From DATATV01 sp035551355 (GTDB taxonomy: Bacteria > Actinomycetota > Actinomycetes > Mycobacteriales > Pseudonocardiaceae): a stretch of DNA of 47,795 nucleotides. The notes under the pieces were generated by a model. The model was not told the DNA's origin. It saw only the letters and a list, made by a program, of their open reading frames with translations, and did not search any database. This document shows positions 31,220-40,500 of the stretch, piece by piece (position 1 is the stretch's first letter; the number at the start of each line of letters is the position of its first letter). The position numbers and the translations under genes were made by a program. The stretch spans positions 1-47,795 of the forward strand of contig DASZNF010000119.1 in the NCBI GenBank assembly GCA_035551355.1, read 5' to 3'.

Positions 31220-31902
31220 GAGCCTGCCACCTCCCGGACGCCCTCGGCGCCGTCGCGCAGGAACCCGCGTTCGCGGGCCACGCCGGTGAGCTGGTCGCGC
31301 AACTGCCGCCGGCCGCGGTGCAGCCGGGACATCACGGTGCCGATGGGCGTACCCATGATCTCGGCGATCTCCTTGTACGCGAAGCCCTCCACGTCGGCGA
31401 GGTAGACCGCGATGCGGAACTCCTCGGGCAACTGCTGCAGGGCAGCCTTCACGTCGTCGTCCGGCAACCGGTCCATGGCCTCGACCTCGGCCGAACGCAG
31501 GCCCACCGAGCTGTGCTCGCCGGCCTGGGCCAGCTGCCAGTCGGTGATCTCCTCGGTCGGGCTCTGCAGCGGCTGGCGCTGCCGTTTGCGGTAGCCGTTG
31601 ATGTAGGTGTTGGTCAGGATCCGGTACAGCCACGCCTTGAGGTTGGTGCCCTGGGAGAACGATTTGAACGCGCCGTACGCCTTGAGATAGGTCTCCTGGA
31701 CCAGGTCCTCCGCGTCGGCCGGATTGCGCGTCATGCGCAGCGCGGCCGAGTAGAGCTGGTCGATCATGGGCATCGCGTCACGTTCGAACCTGGCGGCCAG
31801 TTCCGCCGGGGTCTCCGTGGCGCTCGGCGTGCCTTCGGCCTGCGTGGCTTCGCTGGCGGTCGTATCGCCCGCGTCGCCGGCCTGGGCATCGGTTCGTGGC
31901 AC
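31216..31902 (-). CDS. sigR: ECF sigma factor SigR/SigH (thiol-oxidative stress)
   Basis: The short form has 228 residues from the GTG at 31902, which has GGAGGGAG just upstream. Sigma region 2 includes ALRMTRNPADAEDLVQETYL and KAYGAFKSFSQGTNLKAWLY; region 4 includes LPEEFRIAVYLADVEGFAYK followed by EIAEIMGTPIGTVMSRLHRG. This is the SigR/SigH group, which drives thioredoxin and thiol-repair genes. The reading frame stays open to a GTG at 32100, adding 66 residues. A sigmaR-type promoter ends 9 nt before that GTG, suggesting an inducible long isoform as in S. coelicolor sigmaR'. It is co-transcribed with its anti-sigma gene. Confidence 0.93.
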   Translation of the reverse strand: MPRTDAQAGDAGDTTASEATQAEGTPSATETPAELAARFERDAMPMIDQLYSAALRMTRNPADAEDLVQETYLKAYGAFKSFSQGTNLKAWLYRILTNTYINGYRKRQRQPLQSPTEEITDWQLAQAGEHSSVGLRSAEVEAMDRLPDDDVKAALQQLPEEFRIAVYLADVEGFAYKEIAEIMGTPIGTVMSRLHRGRRQLRDQLTGVARERGFLRDGAEGVREVAGS

Positions 31903-32109
31903 CGGACTCCCTCCGCGCCCACCGCCCCGGCCGACGGCGGTCGCCGACGTTCCCGATGCCGTGGACGGATAGGACGCAGCCGAGGATACTCGGCCGGCTC
32001 CCGGCCGGCAGCGGACTTGGCCACGCGGGGGACGTGTGGCCGGTCGGGTCTCCGGCTCGGCCCCCGGTGTACCGGTTGGACGAATTTGCTCGGTCACCAC
32101 GTCCCGGAC

Positions 32110-32135
32110 AACACCGGAGCCGCTCCAGCAATTCC
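32110..32135 (-). promoter_or_regulatory. sigmaR/sigmaH-type autoregulatory promoter: GGAAT-N18-GTT
   Basis: On the minus strand GGAAT (32135-32131) is followed after exactly 18 bp by GTT (32112-32110). This is the published consensus of SigR in Streptomyces and SigH in mycobacteria. The in-frame GTG at 32100 lies 9 nt downstream of GTT, so a transcript from here would start almost at that codon. Confidence 0.75.
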
Positions 32136-32142
32136 GATTGGC

Positions 32143-32148
32143 TAGATT
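32143..32148 (+). promoter_or_regulatory. -10 element TAGATT, leaderless ybaK gene
   Basis: It ends 8 nt before the ATG at 32157 and no ribosome site is present. It is divergent from and adjacent to the sigmaR promoter. Confidence 0.5.
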
Positions 32149-32156
32149 TTCCGGTC

Positions 32157-32633
32157 ATGGCGGGCAGGGGAACTCCGGCGACGGCATTGCTCGGCAAGCA
32201 GAAAATCGCCCACACGGTGCACGAATACGCGCACGACCCGCGCTCGGCCTCCTACGGCGAGGAGGCCGGCGACGCACTGGGCCTGCCCGCGGCGCGGGTG
32301 TTCAAGACGCTGGTGGCCGAGGTGGACGGGACGCTGACGGTCGGGGTGGTGCCGGTGTCCGGGCAGCTGGACCTCAAGGCGCTGGCCGCGGCCGTCGGCG
32401 GCAAGAAGGCCCGGATGGCCGAGGTCGCGGCGGCCGAGCGGGCCACCGGGTACGTGACAGGCGGGATTTCCCCGCTCGGTGGCCGCAAACGTTTGCCAAC
32501 CGTGGTGGACGTCTCAGCTGAGGCATTCGACACGGTGTTCTGCAGCGGCGGGCGGCGCGGCCTGGAAATCGAGCTGGCGCCGGCCGATCTGGTCGCCCTG
32601 ACCGGCGCCACGGTGGCCCCGATCGCGAGCTGA
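32157..32633 (+). CDS. ybaK: aminoacyl-tRNA deacylase, YbaK/EbsC type
   Basis: The protein has 158 residues. The YbaK fold is recognised from TALLGKQKIAHTVHEYAHDP, LGLPAARVFKTLVAEVDG (catalytic Lys in VFKT), GKKARMAEVAAAERATGYVT, GGISPLGGRKRLPTVVD and the C-terminal FCSGGRRGLEIELAPADL. YbaK clears Cys-tRNA(Pro) formed by mischarging. The ATG at 32157 is chosen from the family N-terminus; it sits 8 nt after TAGATT. It is divergent from the sigR operon and ends about 30 bp before the convergent hydrolase gene. Confidence 0.93.
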   Translation: MAGRGTPATALLGKQKIAHTVHEYAHDPRSASYGEEAGDALGLPAARVFKTLVAEVDGTLTVGVVPVSGQLDLKALAAAVGGKKARMAEVAAAERATGYVTGGISPLGGRKRLPTVVDVSAEAFDTVFCSGGRRGLEIELAPADLVALTGATVAPIAS

Positions 32634-32665
32634 GCGCCCCGGGCCCGAGCCGCCCGAATCAGATT

Positions 32666-33277
32666 TCAGTCGAGCGGGCGCAGGACCCGGCCCAGCCACT
32701 CCTCGACGGCCCGGCCCACCCCGTCCACGTCGGCCTTGAGCCCGTGGTCGCCGCGCAGCAGCACGATCTCGCGGTGGTGCCCGGACTCCGGCCGGCCCAT
32801 CGGGTCGTTCTCGCCCTGCACCACCAGGGTCGGCACCGCCACCGAGGCCAGTTCCGGGGTGCGGTCCTTGTCCGGCTTGCCCGGCGGGTGCACCGGGAAG
32901 GCCAGGCACAGCACCGCGACCGCCTGCCCGTCGGTGGCCGTCCGGCAGGCCACCCGCGCCCCGGAGGACCGGCCGCCGAACACCAGCGGCAGCCCGTCGA
33001 ACCAGTGCTCGCCCAGGTCCTCGCTGACCGCCAGCCAGGCCGCGTCCAGCTGATTGGCCGGGGCCGGCGCGCGCCGCCCGGCCACCCGGTAGGGCTGCTC
33101 GACCAGGGCCACGTGCACGCCGACGCTGATCGCGGCCCGGGCGGCGGACACCAGGTCCGGCGCGTCCACCCCGCCACCGGCGCCGTGCCCGAGCAGCAGC
33201 GCCGCCCGGCCCTCGGCGGCGCAGTGCAGCTCGGCCCGGGCCGGGCCGTGCGGCGTGTCGACCATGCGTCGGGTCAT
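32666..33277 (-). CDS. alpha/beta-hydrolase family protein (KANL3/Tex30-like)
   Basis: The protein has 203 residues. It has an oxyanion-type loop LLLGHGAGGGVDAPDL, the nucleophile elbow FGGRSSGARVA (G-x-S-x-G), PTLVVQGENDPMG carrying the likely acid Asp, and GDHGLKAD with the catalytic His. This order fits the short KANL3/Tex30-like hydrolases, whose substrates are unknown. ATG 33277 overlaps the stop of the SRAP gene as ATGA, so the two are one operon. A longer frame upstream is the SRAP gene in shadow. It is cytosolic, with no signal peptide. Confidence 0.88.
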   Translation of the reverse strand: MTRRMVDTPHGPARAELHCAAEGRAALLLGHGAGGGVDAPDLVSAARAAISVGVHVALVEQPYRVAGRRAPAPANQLDAAWLAVSEDLGEHWFDGLPLVFGGRSSGARVACRTATDGQAVAVLCLAFPVHPPGKPDKDRTPELASVAVPTLVVQGENDPMGRPESGHHREIVLLRGDHGLKADVDGVGRAVEEWLGRVLRPLD

Positions 33278-34056
33278 GACGCGGACTGCTCGTCGAACAG
33301 GCTCGGCGCGTCCAGCGGGGTTTCCTCGGCCAGCCGCTCGACCAGCTCCGGGCCGTTGTTGCGCACGCTGTTCACCTTGGTCGACACCGGACGCAGTTCC
33401 AGCGCGTCCACCGCGGCCAGGTCCGGCGCGGACAGCAGCGCGGTGATGTCGTCGGTCGCGGCGAGGTCGGGGTCCAGCCAGCGGGCCCAGTCGTCCTGGG
33501 CCAGCAGCAGCGGCATCCGGTCGTGGATGTCGGTCAGCTTCGCCACCGCGTCGGTGGTCAGCACCGCGCAGCTGATCAGCGGGGCCGCGTCCGGGTCGGC
33601 GCCCGGCTCGTGCCAGGTCGACCACAGACCGGCGAAGGCCAGGCTGCGGCCGTCGGTGCGGGTCATGAAGTAGGGCTGCTTGGCCTTGCCGTCCCGCTTC
33701 CACTCGTACCAGCCGTCGGCCGGGATCAGGCAGCGGCGCTTGGCCAGCGAGCTCTTGAACGCGGGCTTGCCCGGCGCGGTGTCGGCGCGGGCGTTGATCA
33801 TCCGGGCGCCGATGGACTTGTCCTTGGCCCAGTGCGGAATCAGTCCCCAGCGCATCACCCGAAGGCCGCGCTCGGTGACCTCCGGCTCGGGCATGCCCTC
33901 GGCGTCACGCGGGTGCCGGGTCACCACGGAGACCACGGATTTCGTCGGCGCGACATTGTGGTCCGGACGCGGGGCGTCGTCACCGAGCCCGTCGATCGCG
34001 TCGAATTCGGCCGCCAGGGTGGCCGGGTTCTTGGTCGCCGCGTACCTACCGCACAA
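33274..34056 (-). CDS. SRAP-domain protein (YedK/HMCES-like abasic-site DNA shield)
   Basis: The protein has 260 residues from a TTG at 34056. That start is chosen because it puts the catalytic Cys at position 2 (M-CGRYA), which must become the N-terminus to crosslink abasic DNA, and because GAGGTGAG lies just upstream. Other active-site blocks are NVAPT, MINARADT (Asn), PADGWYEWKRDG (Glu) and DIHDRMP (His), all in family order. The protein forms a covalent thiazolidine with AP sites in single-stranded DNA. It corresponds to Rv3226c next to aroA. It is co-transcribed with the hydrolase at 32666. Confidence 0.94.
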   Translation of the reverse strand: MCGRYAATKNPATLAAEFDAIDGLGDDAPRPDHNVAPTKSVVSVVTRHPRDAEGMPEPEVTERGLRVMRWGLIPHWAKDKSIGARMINARADTAPGKPAFKSSLAKRRCLIPADGWYEWKRDGKAKQPYFMTRTDGRSLAFAGLWSTWHEPGADPDAAPLISCAVLTTDAVAKLTDIHDRMPLLLAQDDWARWLDPDLAATDDITALLSAPDLAAVDALELRPVSTKVNSVRNNGPELVERLAEETPLDAPSLFDEQSAS

Positions 34057-34145
34057 GCCACTCACCTCTTTCGTTCGCCATGGTGGCACGGCCAGGGAGG
34101 CAGTGCGACAGATATCGGGCAAGCGCATGCGGGATTATGGGGGTC

Positions 34146-35408
34146 ATGACGCAAGCCTGGGCCGCCCCGCTCGCCACCGCGCCGGTGCACGCCACCGTGC
34201 CGGTGCCCGGTTCCAAGTCGCTGACCAACCGGGCGCTGGTGCTGGCCGCGCTCGCGGCCGGGCCGGGCACGCTGCGTCAGCCGTTGCGCAGCCGGGACAC
34301 CGAGCTGATGGCGGCCGCGTTGCGCGGGCTCGGGATCGGGGTGTCCGAACCGGACGGCGGCGACTGGGTGGTCACCCCGGCCGACCCGCGCGGGCCCGCC
34401 GAACTGGACTGCGGGCTGGCCGGCACGGTGATGCGGTTCCTGCCGCCGGTGGCCGCGCTGGCCCAGGGCGAGGTGCGCTTCGACGGCGACCCGCAGGCCC
34501 GCAAACGTCCGATGGGCACGGTGCTTGGCGCGCTGACCGCGCTGGGCGCGGACGTCTCCGGCGACGCGCTGCCGTTCACCGTGCACGGGCTCGGCGGGCT
34601 GCCCGGCGGCGCGGTCACCATCGACGCCTCCGGCTCCTCCCAGTTCGTGTCCGGTCTGCTGTTGTCCGGCGCGCGGTTCGACAAGGGGCTGACCGTGCAC
34701 CACGACGGGAGGCCGGTGCCCTCGTTGCCGCACATCGACATGACCGTGCGGACCCTGCGGTTCGCCGGGGTCGAGGTGGACGACTCGGCGGCCGATACCT
34801 GGCGGGTCGAGCCGGGCCCGATCGGCGCGCGGGACTGGGTCATCGAGCCGGATCTGTCCAACGCCACCCCGTTCCTGGCCGCCGCCGTGGTCACCGGCGG
34901 CACGGTCACCGTGCCCGGCTGGCCGGAGAAGACCGATCAGGCCGGCGACGAGATCCGCGAGATCTTGACCCGGATGGGCGCGACGGTGACGCTGGATGCC
35001 AAGGGGCTGAACGTGTCCGGCGGCGGCGCACTGTCCGGAGTGGACATCGATCTGCACGACGTGAGCGAGCTGACCCCGACCATCGCGGCCCTGGCCACGC
35101 TGGCGCAGGGGCCGAGCCGGTTGCGCGGGGTGGCGCACATCCGGGGCCACGAGACCGACCGGCTGCTCGCGCTGGAGACCGAGATCCGCGGCCTGGGCGG
35201 GGATGCCGAACAGACCGAGGACGGCCTGGTGATCCGGCCGCGCCCGCTGCACGGCGGCACCTGGCACGCCTACGCCGATCACCGGATGGCCACCGCGGGC
35301 GCGGTGATCGGACTGGCCGTGTCCGGGGTCGAGGTGGACGACATCGGGTGCACCGGCAAGACGTTGCCCGACTTCCCCGGAATGTGGGCCGGGATGCTTC
35401 AGCTGTGA
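34146..35408 (+). CDS. aroA: 3-phosphoshikimate 1-carboxyvinyltransferase (EPSP synthase)
   Basis: The protein has 420 residues. It transfers the enolpyruvyl group of PEP to shikimate-3-phosphate in the aromatic pathway. Visible blocks are VPGSKSLTNRALVLAALA (substrate binding Lys/Ser), LDCGLAGTVMRFLPPVAAL (the LxAGTxxRF-type motif), FDGDPQARKRPMG, DASGSSQFVSGLLLSG, and ADHRMATAGAVIGL near the end. ATG 34146 starts MTQAWAAPLA. It is divergent from the SRAP gene (89-bp gap) and followed 76 bp later by rsgA, as in mycobacteria. Confidence 0.96.
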   Translation: MTQAWAAPLATAPVHATVPVPGSKSLTNRALVLAALAAGPGTLRQPLRSRDTELMAAALRGLGIGVSEPDGGDWVVTPADPRGPAELDCGLAGTVMRFLPPVAALAQGEVRFDGDPQARKRPMGTVLGALTALGADVSGDALPFTVHGLGGLPGGAVTIDASGSSQFVSGLLLSGARFDKGLTVHHDGRPVPSLPHIDMTVRTLRFAGVEVDDSAADTWRVEPGPIGARDWVIEPDLSNATPFLAAAVVTGGTVTVPGWPEKTDQAGDEIREILTRMGATVTLDAKGLNVSGGGALSGVDIDLHDVSELTPTIAALATLAQGPSRLRGVAHIRGHETDRLLALETEIRGLGGDAEQTEDGLVIRPRPLHGGTWHAYADHRMATAGAVIGLAVSGVEVDDIGCTGKTLPDFPGMWAGMLQL

Positions 35409-35484
35409 GAGAGCGCAGCGAGCGAACCAGAAGGCACAGCGCGGCTCGTGCCTCATCGGCGCCCGCCGCGAAGCGAGGACGGCG

Positions 35485-36525
35485 ATGAGCGGCAGGGATT
35501 GGCGTCGTCTGGATGAGGGCGATGTGCGGGTGCGGCCGGGCAAGGGGTCGCGGCCGCGTAGCAAGCGCCGCCCGGAGCACGCCGAGGCGGTGGCCGCGCT
35601 CGTGGTCGGGGTGGACCGGGGGCGCTGGACCTGCGCGCTGGCCGAGGACGCCGATGTGTTGGTGACCGCGATGCGGGCCCGCGAACTGGGCCGCACGCCG
35701 GTGGTGGTGGGCGACTGGGTCGACCTGGTCGGCGAGGTCAGCGGCAAGCCGGACACGCTGGCCCGGATCGTGCGGGTGGCCGAGCGGACCAGCGTGCTGC
35801 GCCGCACCGCCGACGACACCGATCCCTACGAGCGGGTGGTGGTGGCCAACGCGGAACTGCTGGTGATCGTCACCGCGCTGGCCGATCCGCCGCCCCGCAC
35901 CGGTTTCATCGACCGCTGCCTGGTCGCCGCCTACGCCGGCGGGCTGCATCCGTTGCTGTGCCTGACCAAGGCCGATCTGGCCAGCCCGGACGAACTGCTC
36001 TCGCAGTACGCCGACCTGGACCTGACCGTGGTGGTGACCCAGCACGACCAGCCGCCGGACGAGCTGCGCGCACACCTGGCCGACCGGATCTCCGCGCTGG
36101 TCGGGCATTCCGGAGTAGGCAAGTCCACTCTGGTCAACGCGCTGGTGCCGGACGCCGAGCGGGCCATCGGCGCGGTCAGCGCGGTGGGCAAGGGCCGGCA
36201 CACCTCGGTGACCGCGGTGGCGCTGCCGCTGCCCGACGGCGGCTGGGTGGTGGACACCCCGGGCGTGCGCTCCTTCGGGCTGGCCCACGTGTCCAGCGCC
36301 GACATCGTGGCCGCGTTCGAGGAGTTCGTGGAGCCCGCCGAGGAGTGCCCGCCGGGGTGCGGACACCTCGGCTCGCCCGCCGATCCGGATTGCATGCTGG
36401 ACGAGGTGGTGGCCGAGGGCGCCGCGTCGGCCGGGCGGCTGGAATCGCTGCGCCGGCTGCTGGCCTCCCGGGCCGGGCTGGTCACCGACGCCGGGGACCA
36501 GCGGGGCGATCCGGGGCCGGTGTAG
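35485..36525 (+). CDS. rsgA: ribosome small-subunit-dependent GTPase A
   Basis: The protein has 346 residues. It is a circularly permuted GTPase: G4 LTKADL comes before G1 GHSGVGKST and G3 DTPGV. An N-terminal OB-fold (about 35-115, VVVGDWVDL) and a C-terminal zinc finger with CPPGCGHLG and DPDC complete the family architecture. RsgA acts late in 30S assembly. ATG 35485 has GAGGAC upstream. The gene is 76 bp downstream of aroA on the same strand, the conserved actinobacterial arrangement (Rv3228). The basic N-terminal stretch GKGSRPRSKRRPEH is common in actinobacterial members. Confidence 0.94.
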   Translation: MSGRDWRRLDEGDVRVRPGKGSRPRSKRRPEHAEAVAALVVGVDRGRWTCALAEDADVLVTAMRARELGRTPVVVGDWVDLVGEVSGKPDTLARIVRVAERTSVLRRTADDTDPYERVVVANAELLVIVTALADPPPRTGFIDRCLVAAYAGGLHPLLCLTKADLASPDELLSQYADLDLTVVVTQHDQPPDELRAHLADRISALVGHSGVGKSTLVNALVPDAERAIGAVSAVGKGRHTSVTAVALPLPDGGWVVDTPGVRSFGLAHVSSADIVAAFEEFVEPAEECPPGCGHLGSPADPDCMLDEVVAEGAASAGRLESLRRLLASRAGLVTDAGDQRGDPGPV

Positions 36526-36616
36526 GTTTCCCGAATCGGACGAATCCGGGAACCGTCGTGCCTCCCGCGCGTCCAATCGTCAGTACCGCTTCGTCATGGC
36601 ATCCGAGGGGACCCAC

Positions 36617-37474
36617 ATGCCCAGAACCAGCCTGCTGCTCTGCGGAATCGCCGCGTGCCTCGCCACGGTGACCGCCTGCGGCTCCACTGTCTCCGGCTCG
36701 GCCGCGGCCACCGGCGGCACGTCCGGCACCTCCGGCAGTGGCGGAGTCGGCGGCGTCACCACCGTCGCCCAGCTGGGTGAACTGGTCTCGTCGAACACGG
36801 CCACGAAGAACACCGCGCACTTCAATCTGCAGATGTCCGGGCTGCTGGACACCACCGGTTCCGGGGTGGTGAAGTTCGGTAATCCGCTGGAGATGGACGA
36901 GCGCACCACCATGCAGGGCTTCGGCGACATCGAGACCGTGCTGAAGGACAACACCGCGTACGTGAAGGTGCCCGAGGCGCTGGCCTCGATCATGAAGGTG
37001 ACCACCCCGTGGGTGCGGATCGACCCGAACGGCACCAGTCAGATGGACCAGACGATGAGCCAGTCGCTGAAGCTGGCGCAGCAGAACGCGAACCCGGCGA
37101 CCATGATCGACAACATCAAGTCCGCGGGCGCCATCACCTCGACCAAGACCGAGCAGCTCGACGGTCAGCCGACGACGCACTACACGATCACCGTGGACCT
37201 CAAGAAGTGGCTGGCCTCGATGGACGCCAGTGACACCATGTCCACCGAGGTGAACGCGGCGCTCAAGGCCGGCCTGACCACCGAACCGCTGGACATCTGG
37301 GTGAACTCGGACAACCTGCCGGTCAAGTTCACCGAGACGATGAAGATCGACAACCCGGCACAGCAGGGCCAGACGATCACCATCTCGACCGTCGGCACCT
37401 ACACCGACTGGGGCCAGCCGGTGACCATCACCGCGCCGCCCGCCGACCAGGTCGGCACGCTCCCGGGCAACTGA
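36617..37474 (+). CDS. LppX/LprAFG-like lipoprotein
   Basis: The protein has 285 residues. The signal peptide ends in the lipobox TVTAC, followed by a Gly/Ser/Thr-rich linker to about residue 48. The mature domain contains TKNTAHFNLQMSGLLDTTGS, VLKDNTAYVKVPEALASIMK, DGQPTTHYTITVDLKKWL, and TEPLDIWVNSDNLPVKFTET, typical of the LppX_LprAFG superfamily. In mycobacteria these are membrane-anchored lipid carriers or transporter partners. ATG 36617 follows a purine-rich site. No MFS transporter partner is adjacent. A strong terminator (37491-37524) follows. Confidence 0.85.
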   Translation: MPRTSLLLCGIAACLATVTACGSTVSGSAAATGGTSGTSGSGGVGGVTTVAQLGELVSSNTATKNTAHFNLQMSGLLDTTGSGVVKFGNPLEMDERTTMQGFGDIETVLKDNTAYVKVPEALASIMKVTTPWVRIDPNGTSQMDQTMSQSLKLAQQNANPATMIDNIKSAGAITSTKTEQLDGQPTTHYTITVDLKKWLASMDASDTMSTEVNAALKAGLTTEPLDIWVNSDNLPVKFTETMKIDNPAQQGQTITISTVGTYTDWGQPVTITAPPADQVGTLPGN

Positions 37475-37490
37475 CCCGAAGCGAGAAAAC

Positions 37491-37527
37491 GGCCGTGGCG
37501 CCCGGAAAACCGGGGCGCCACGGCCTT
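37491..37527. terminator. bidirectional terminator between the lipoprotein gene and dnaE
   Basis: GGCCGTGGCGCCCGG pairs with its complement across an AAAA loop with one bulged base. TTT follows on the plus strand and an A-rich flank on the other side. The genes converge here. Confidence 0.9.
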
Positions 37528-37543
37528 TCGCGTCTGCGGGTGA

Positions 37544-40500
37544 TCAGGCCGAGAGGGCGATTCCGGGCAGCGACTTGATCTCGCCAAGGAACGCCGGGGT
37601 GACCTGCACCGGGTAGTCGTCCACCGCGAGCACCGTGGTGCGCGAGTTGTAGCTGACCTTCAGGTGCACCGGGGTCTCGCCCTTGTGCACCGCGAGGGTC
37701 CGCTTCAGCTCGACCACCACGTCCTCGTTGAGCTTCTCCACGTTGCACAGCAACACGACCGGCGGTTCCTTGCCCGGGTTGGCCTCCGCGTCGGAGATGT
37801 CCAGCGGGATGACTCCGCCGCCGAACACCGACATCTTGCCCTCGCGCCAGTTCACCCGGCCCTTCACCGCGACCGCCGCGTCCTCGGCCAGATCGGCGGC
37901 CAGCACCGAGTAGGACTTGGCGAAGAACAACACCTCGATCGAGGCGTCCAGGTCCTCCAGTGTGCAGATGGCCCAGGGCTCGCCGTTCTTGTTCACCCGG
38001 CGTTCCAACGTGGAGATCATCCCGGCGACGATCACCTCGCCCTCCTGGGGCTGCTCCTCGACCAGCACCGCGATCGGCTTGGGCGCGTGCTTGCGCAGGA
38101 TCCGCTCGGTGCCGTCCAGCGGGTGCGCCGACACGTACAGGCCCAGCATTTCCCGCTCGTAGGCCAGTTGCTGCTTGCGCGGCCATTCCTCGGCCGAGAA
38201 CTTCAGGTGGGCCAGCGGCGAGTTGTCGTTGTCCGGCTCCGCGGCTTTCTCGTCCCCGCCGCCGAACAGGTCGAACTGGCCCATCGCCTCCTGGCGCTTG
38301 AGCCCGATCACCGCGTCCACCGCCTCCTCGTGCAGTTCGCACAGGGACCGGCGGACATGCCCGAACGAGTCGAAGGCGCCGGCCTTGATCAGCGACTCCA
38401 CCACGCGCTTGTTGCAGCAGACCAGTTCGGCCTTGGTGAGGAAGTCGGTGAACGAGGTGTAGCGGCCCTTCTTGTCCCGGGTGTCGATGATCGACTCGAC
38501 CACGTTCGCGCCCACGTTGCGGATCGCGCCGAGACCGAACCGGATGTCCTTGCCCACGGCGGAGAACTGCAGTGTGGACTCGTTCACGTCCGGCGGCAGC
38601 ACTCGTGCGCCCAGCCGGCGGCACTCGGACAGGTAGACCGCGGACTTGTCCTTGTTGTCGCCCACCGAGGTCAGCAGCGCGGCCATGTACTCGGGCTGGT
38701 AGTTCGCCTTGAGGTAGGCGGTCCAGTAACCGATCAGCGCGTAGCAGGCGGCGTGCGACTTGTTGAACGCGTACCCGGCGAACGGCAGGATCGTCTCCCA
38801 CAGCGCTCTGACCGCACCGTCGGAGAAGCCGTTGGCGTTCATGCCTTCCCTGAAGCCCTCGAACTCCTTTTCCAGGACGTCCAGCTTCTTCTTGCCCATC
38901 GCCTTACGCAGCACGTCGGCTCGGCCCATCGAGTACCCGGCGACCTTCTGGGCGATGAACATGATCTGCTCTTGGTAGACGATCAGGCCGTAGGTCTCGG
39001 ACAGGATGTCCTTGAGCGAGTCCTCCAGCTCCGGGTGGATCGGCTTGACGTCCTGCCGCTTGTTCTTGCGGTCGGCGTAGTCGTTGTGCGCGTTCATGCC
39101 CATCGGACCGGGCCGGTACAGCGCGTTGACCGCGACGATGTCCTCGAACCCGGTGGGCTGCATACGCCGCAGCAGATCCCGCATGGCGCCACCGTCCAGC
39201 TGGAACACACCCAGCGTGTCACCGCGGCCGAGCAGTTCGTAGGTGGCCTGGTCGGTCAGCTCCAGGTTCTCCAGGTCGATGTCCTCGCCCCGGTTGGCCT
39301 TGATGTTCTCCAGGGCGTCACCGATGACGGTCAGGTTGCGCAGGCCGAGGAAGTCCATCTTCAGCAGACCGACCGCCTCGCAGGACGGGTAGTCCCAGCC
39401 GGTGATCACCGAGCCGTCGTCGCGCTGCCACAACGGAATGCAGTCCATCAGCGGCTGCGAGGACATGATGACCGCACAGGCATGCACACCGGCGTTGCGG
39501 ATCAGGCCTTCGAGGCCGCGCGCGGTGTCGAAGATCTTGGACACCTCGGCGTCGGTCTCGATCAGGTTCCGGACCTCCGCCGCCTCCTGGTAGCGCTCGT
39601 GCTTGGGATCCATGATCCCGGACAGCGGAATGTCCTTGGCCATCACCGGCGGCGGCAGCGCCTTGGAAATGCGGTCGGCGATGGAGAAACCGGGCTGGCC
39701 GTGGATCACCCGGGCGGCGTCCTTGATCGCGGCCTTGGTCTTGATGGTGCCGAAGGTGATCACCTGGGCGACCTTGTCGGCGCCGTACTGCCTGGTGGCG
39801 TAGGTGATCATCTCGCCGCGCCTGCGGTCGTCGAAGTCCATGTCGACATCGGGCGCGGAGGGACGTTCCGGGTTGAGAAACCGCTCGAACAGCAGACCGT
39901 GCTTGATCGGGTCCACGTTGGTGATGCCCAGCGCGTAGGCGACCAGCGACCCGGCGGCCGAACCACGGCCCGGGCCGACCCGGATGCCCACCTCGCGGGC
40001 GTGCGCGACCAGGTCGGCCACCACCAGGAAGTAGGCCGGGAAGCCCTTCTGCACGATCACGCCGAGCTCGTACTCGGCCCGCTTGCGGTGCTCCTCCGGC
40101 ACGCCGTCCGGGTAGCGGCGGTCCAGGCCGGAGGCGACCTCCTTGCGCAGCCAGCTCTCCTGGGTCTCCCCGTCCGGCACCGGGAACACCGGCATCCGGT
40201 CGACCTCGGAGTACACGTCGCCGTAGGACTCCACACGCTCGGCGATCAGCAGCGTGTTGTCCGCCGCGCCGGGCACCTCGGCGTCCCAGTAGTCGCGCAT
40301 CTCGCGGGCCGACTTCAGGTAGTAGCCGCCCCCGTCGAGCTTGAACCGGTTCGGGTCGGACAGCGTCTTGCCCGACTGCACGCACAGCAGCGCTTCGTGG
40401 GCTTCGGCCTGGTCGGCGGTGACGTAGTGGCTGTCGTTGGTCGGCAGCGACGGCAGGCCCAGCTTGCGGCCGATCTCCAACAGCCCGTCCCGGACCACGG

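Noticed and set aside
34062..35819. Long open frame on the minus strand opposite aroA and rsgA
   Set aside because: It has no recognisable domain, is His/Gly/Arg-rich and mirrors a certain gene. High GC content makes long antisense frames common.
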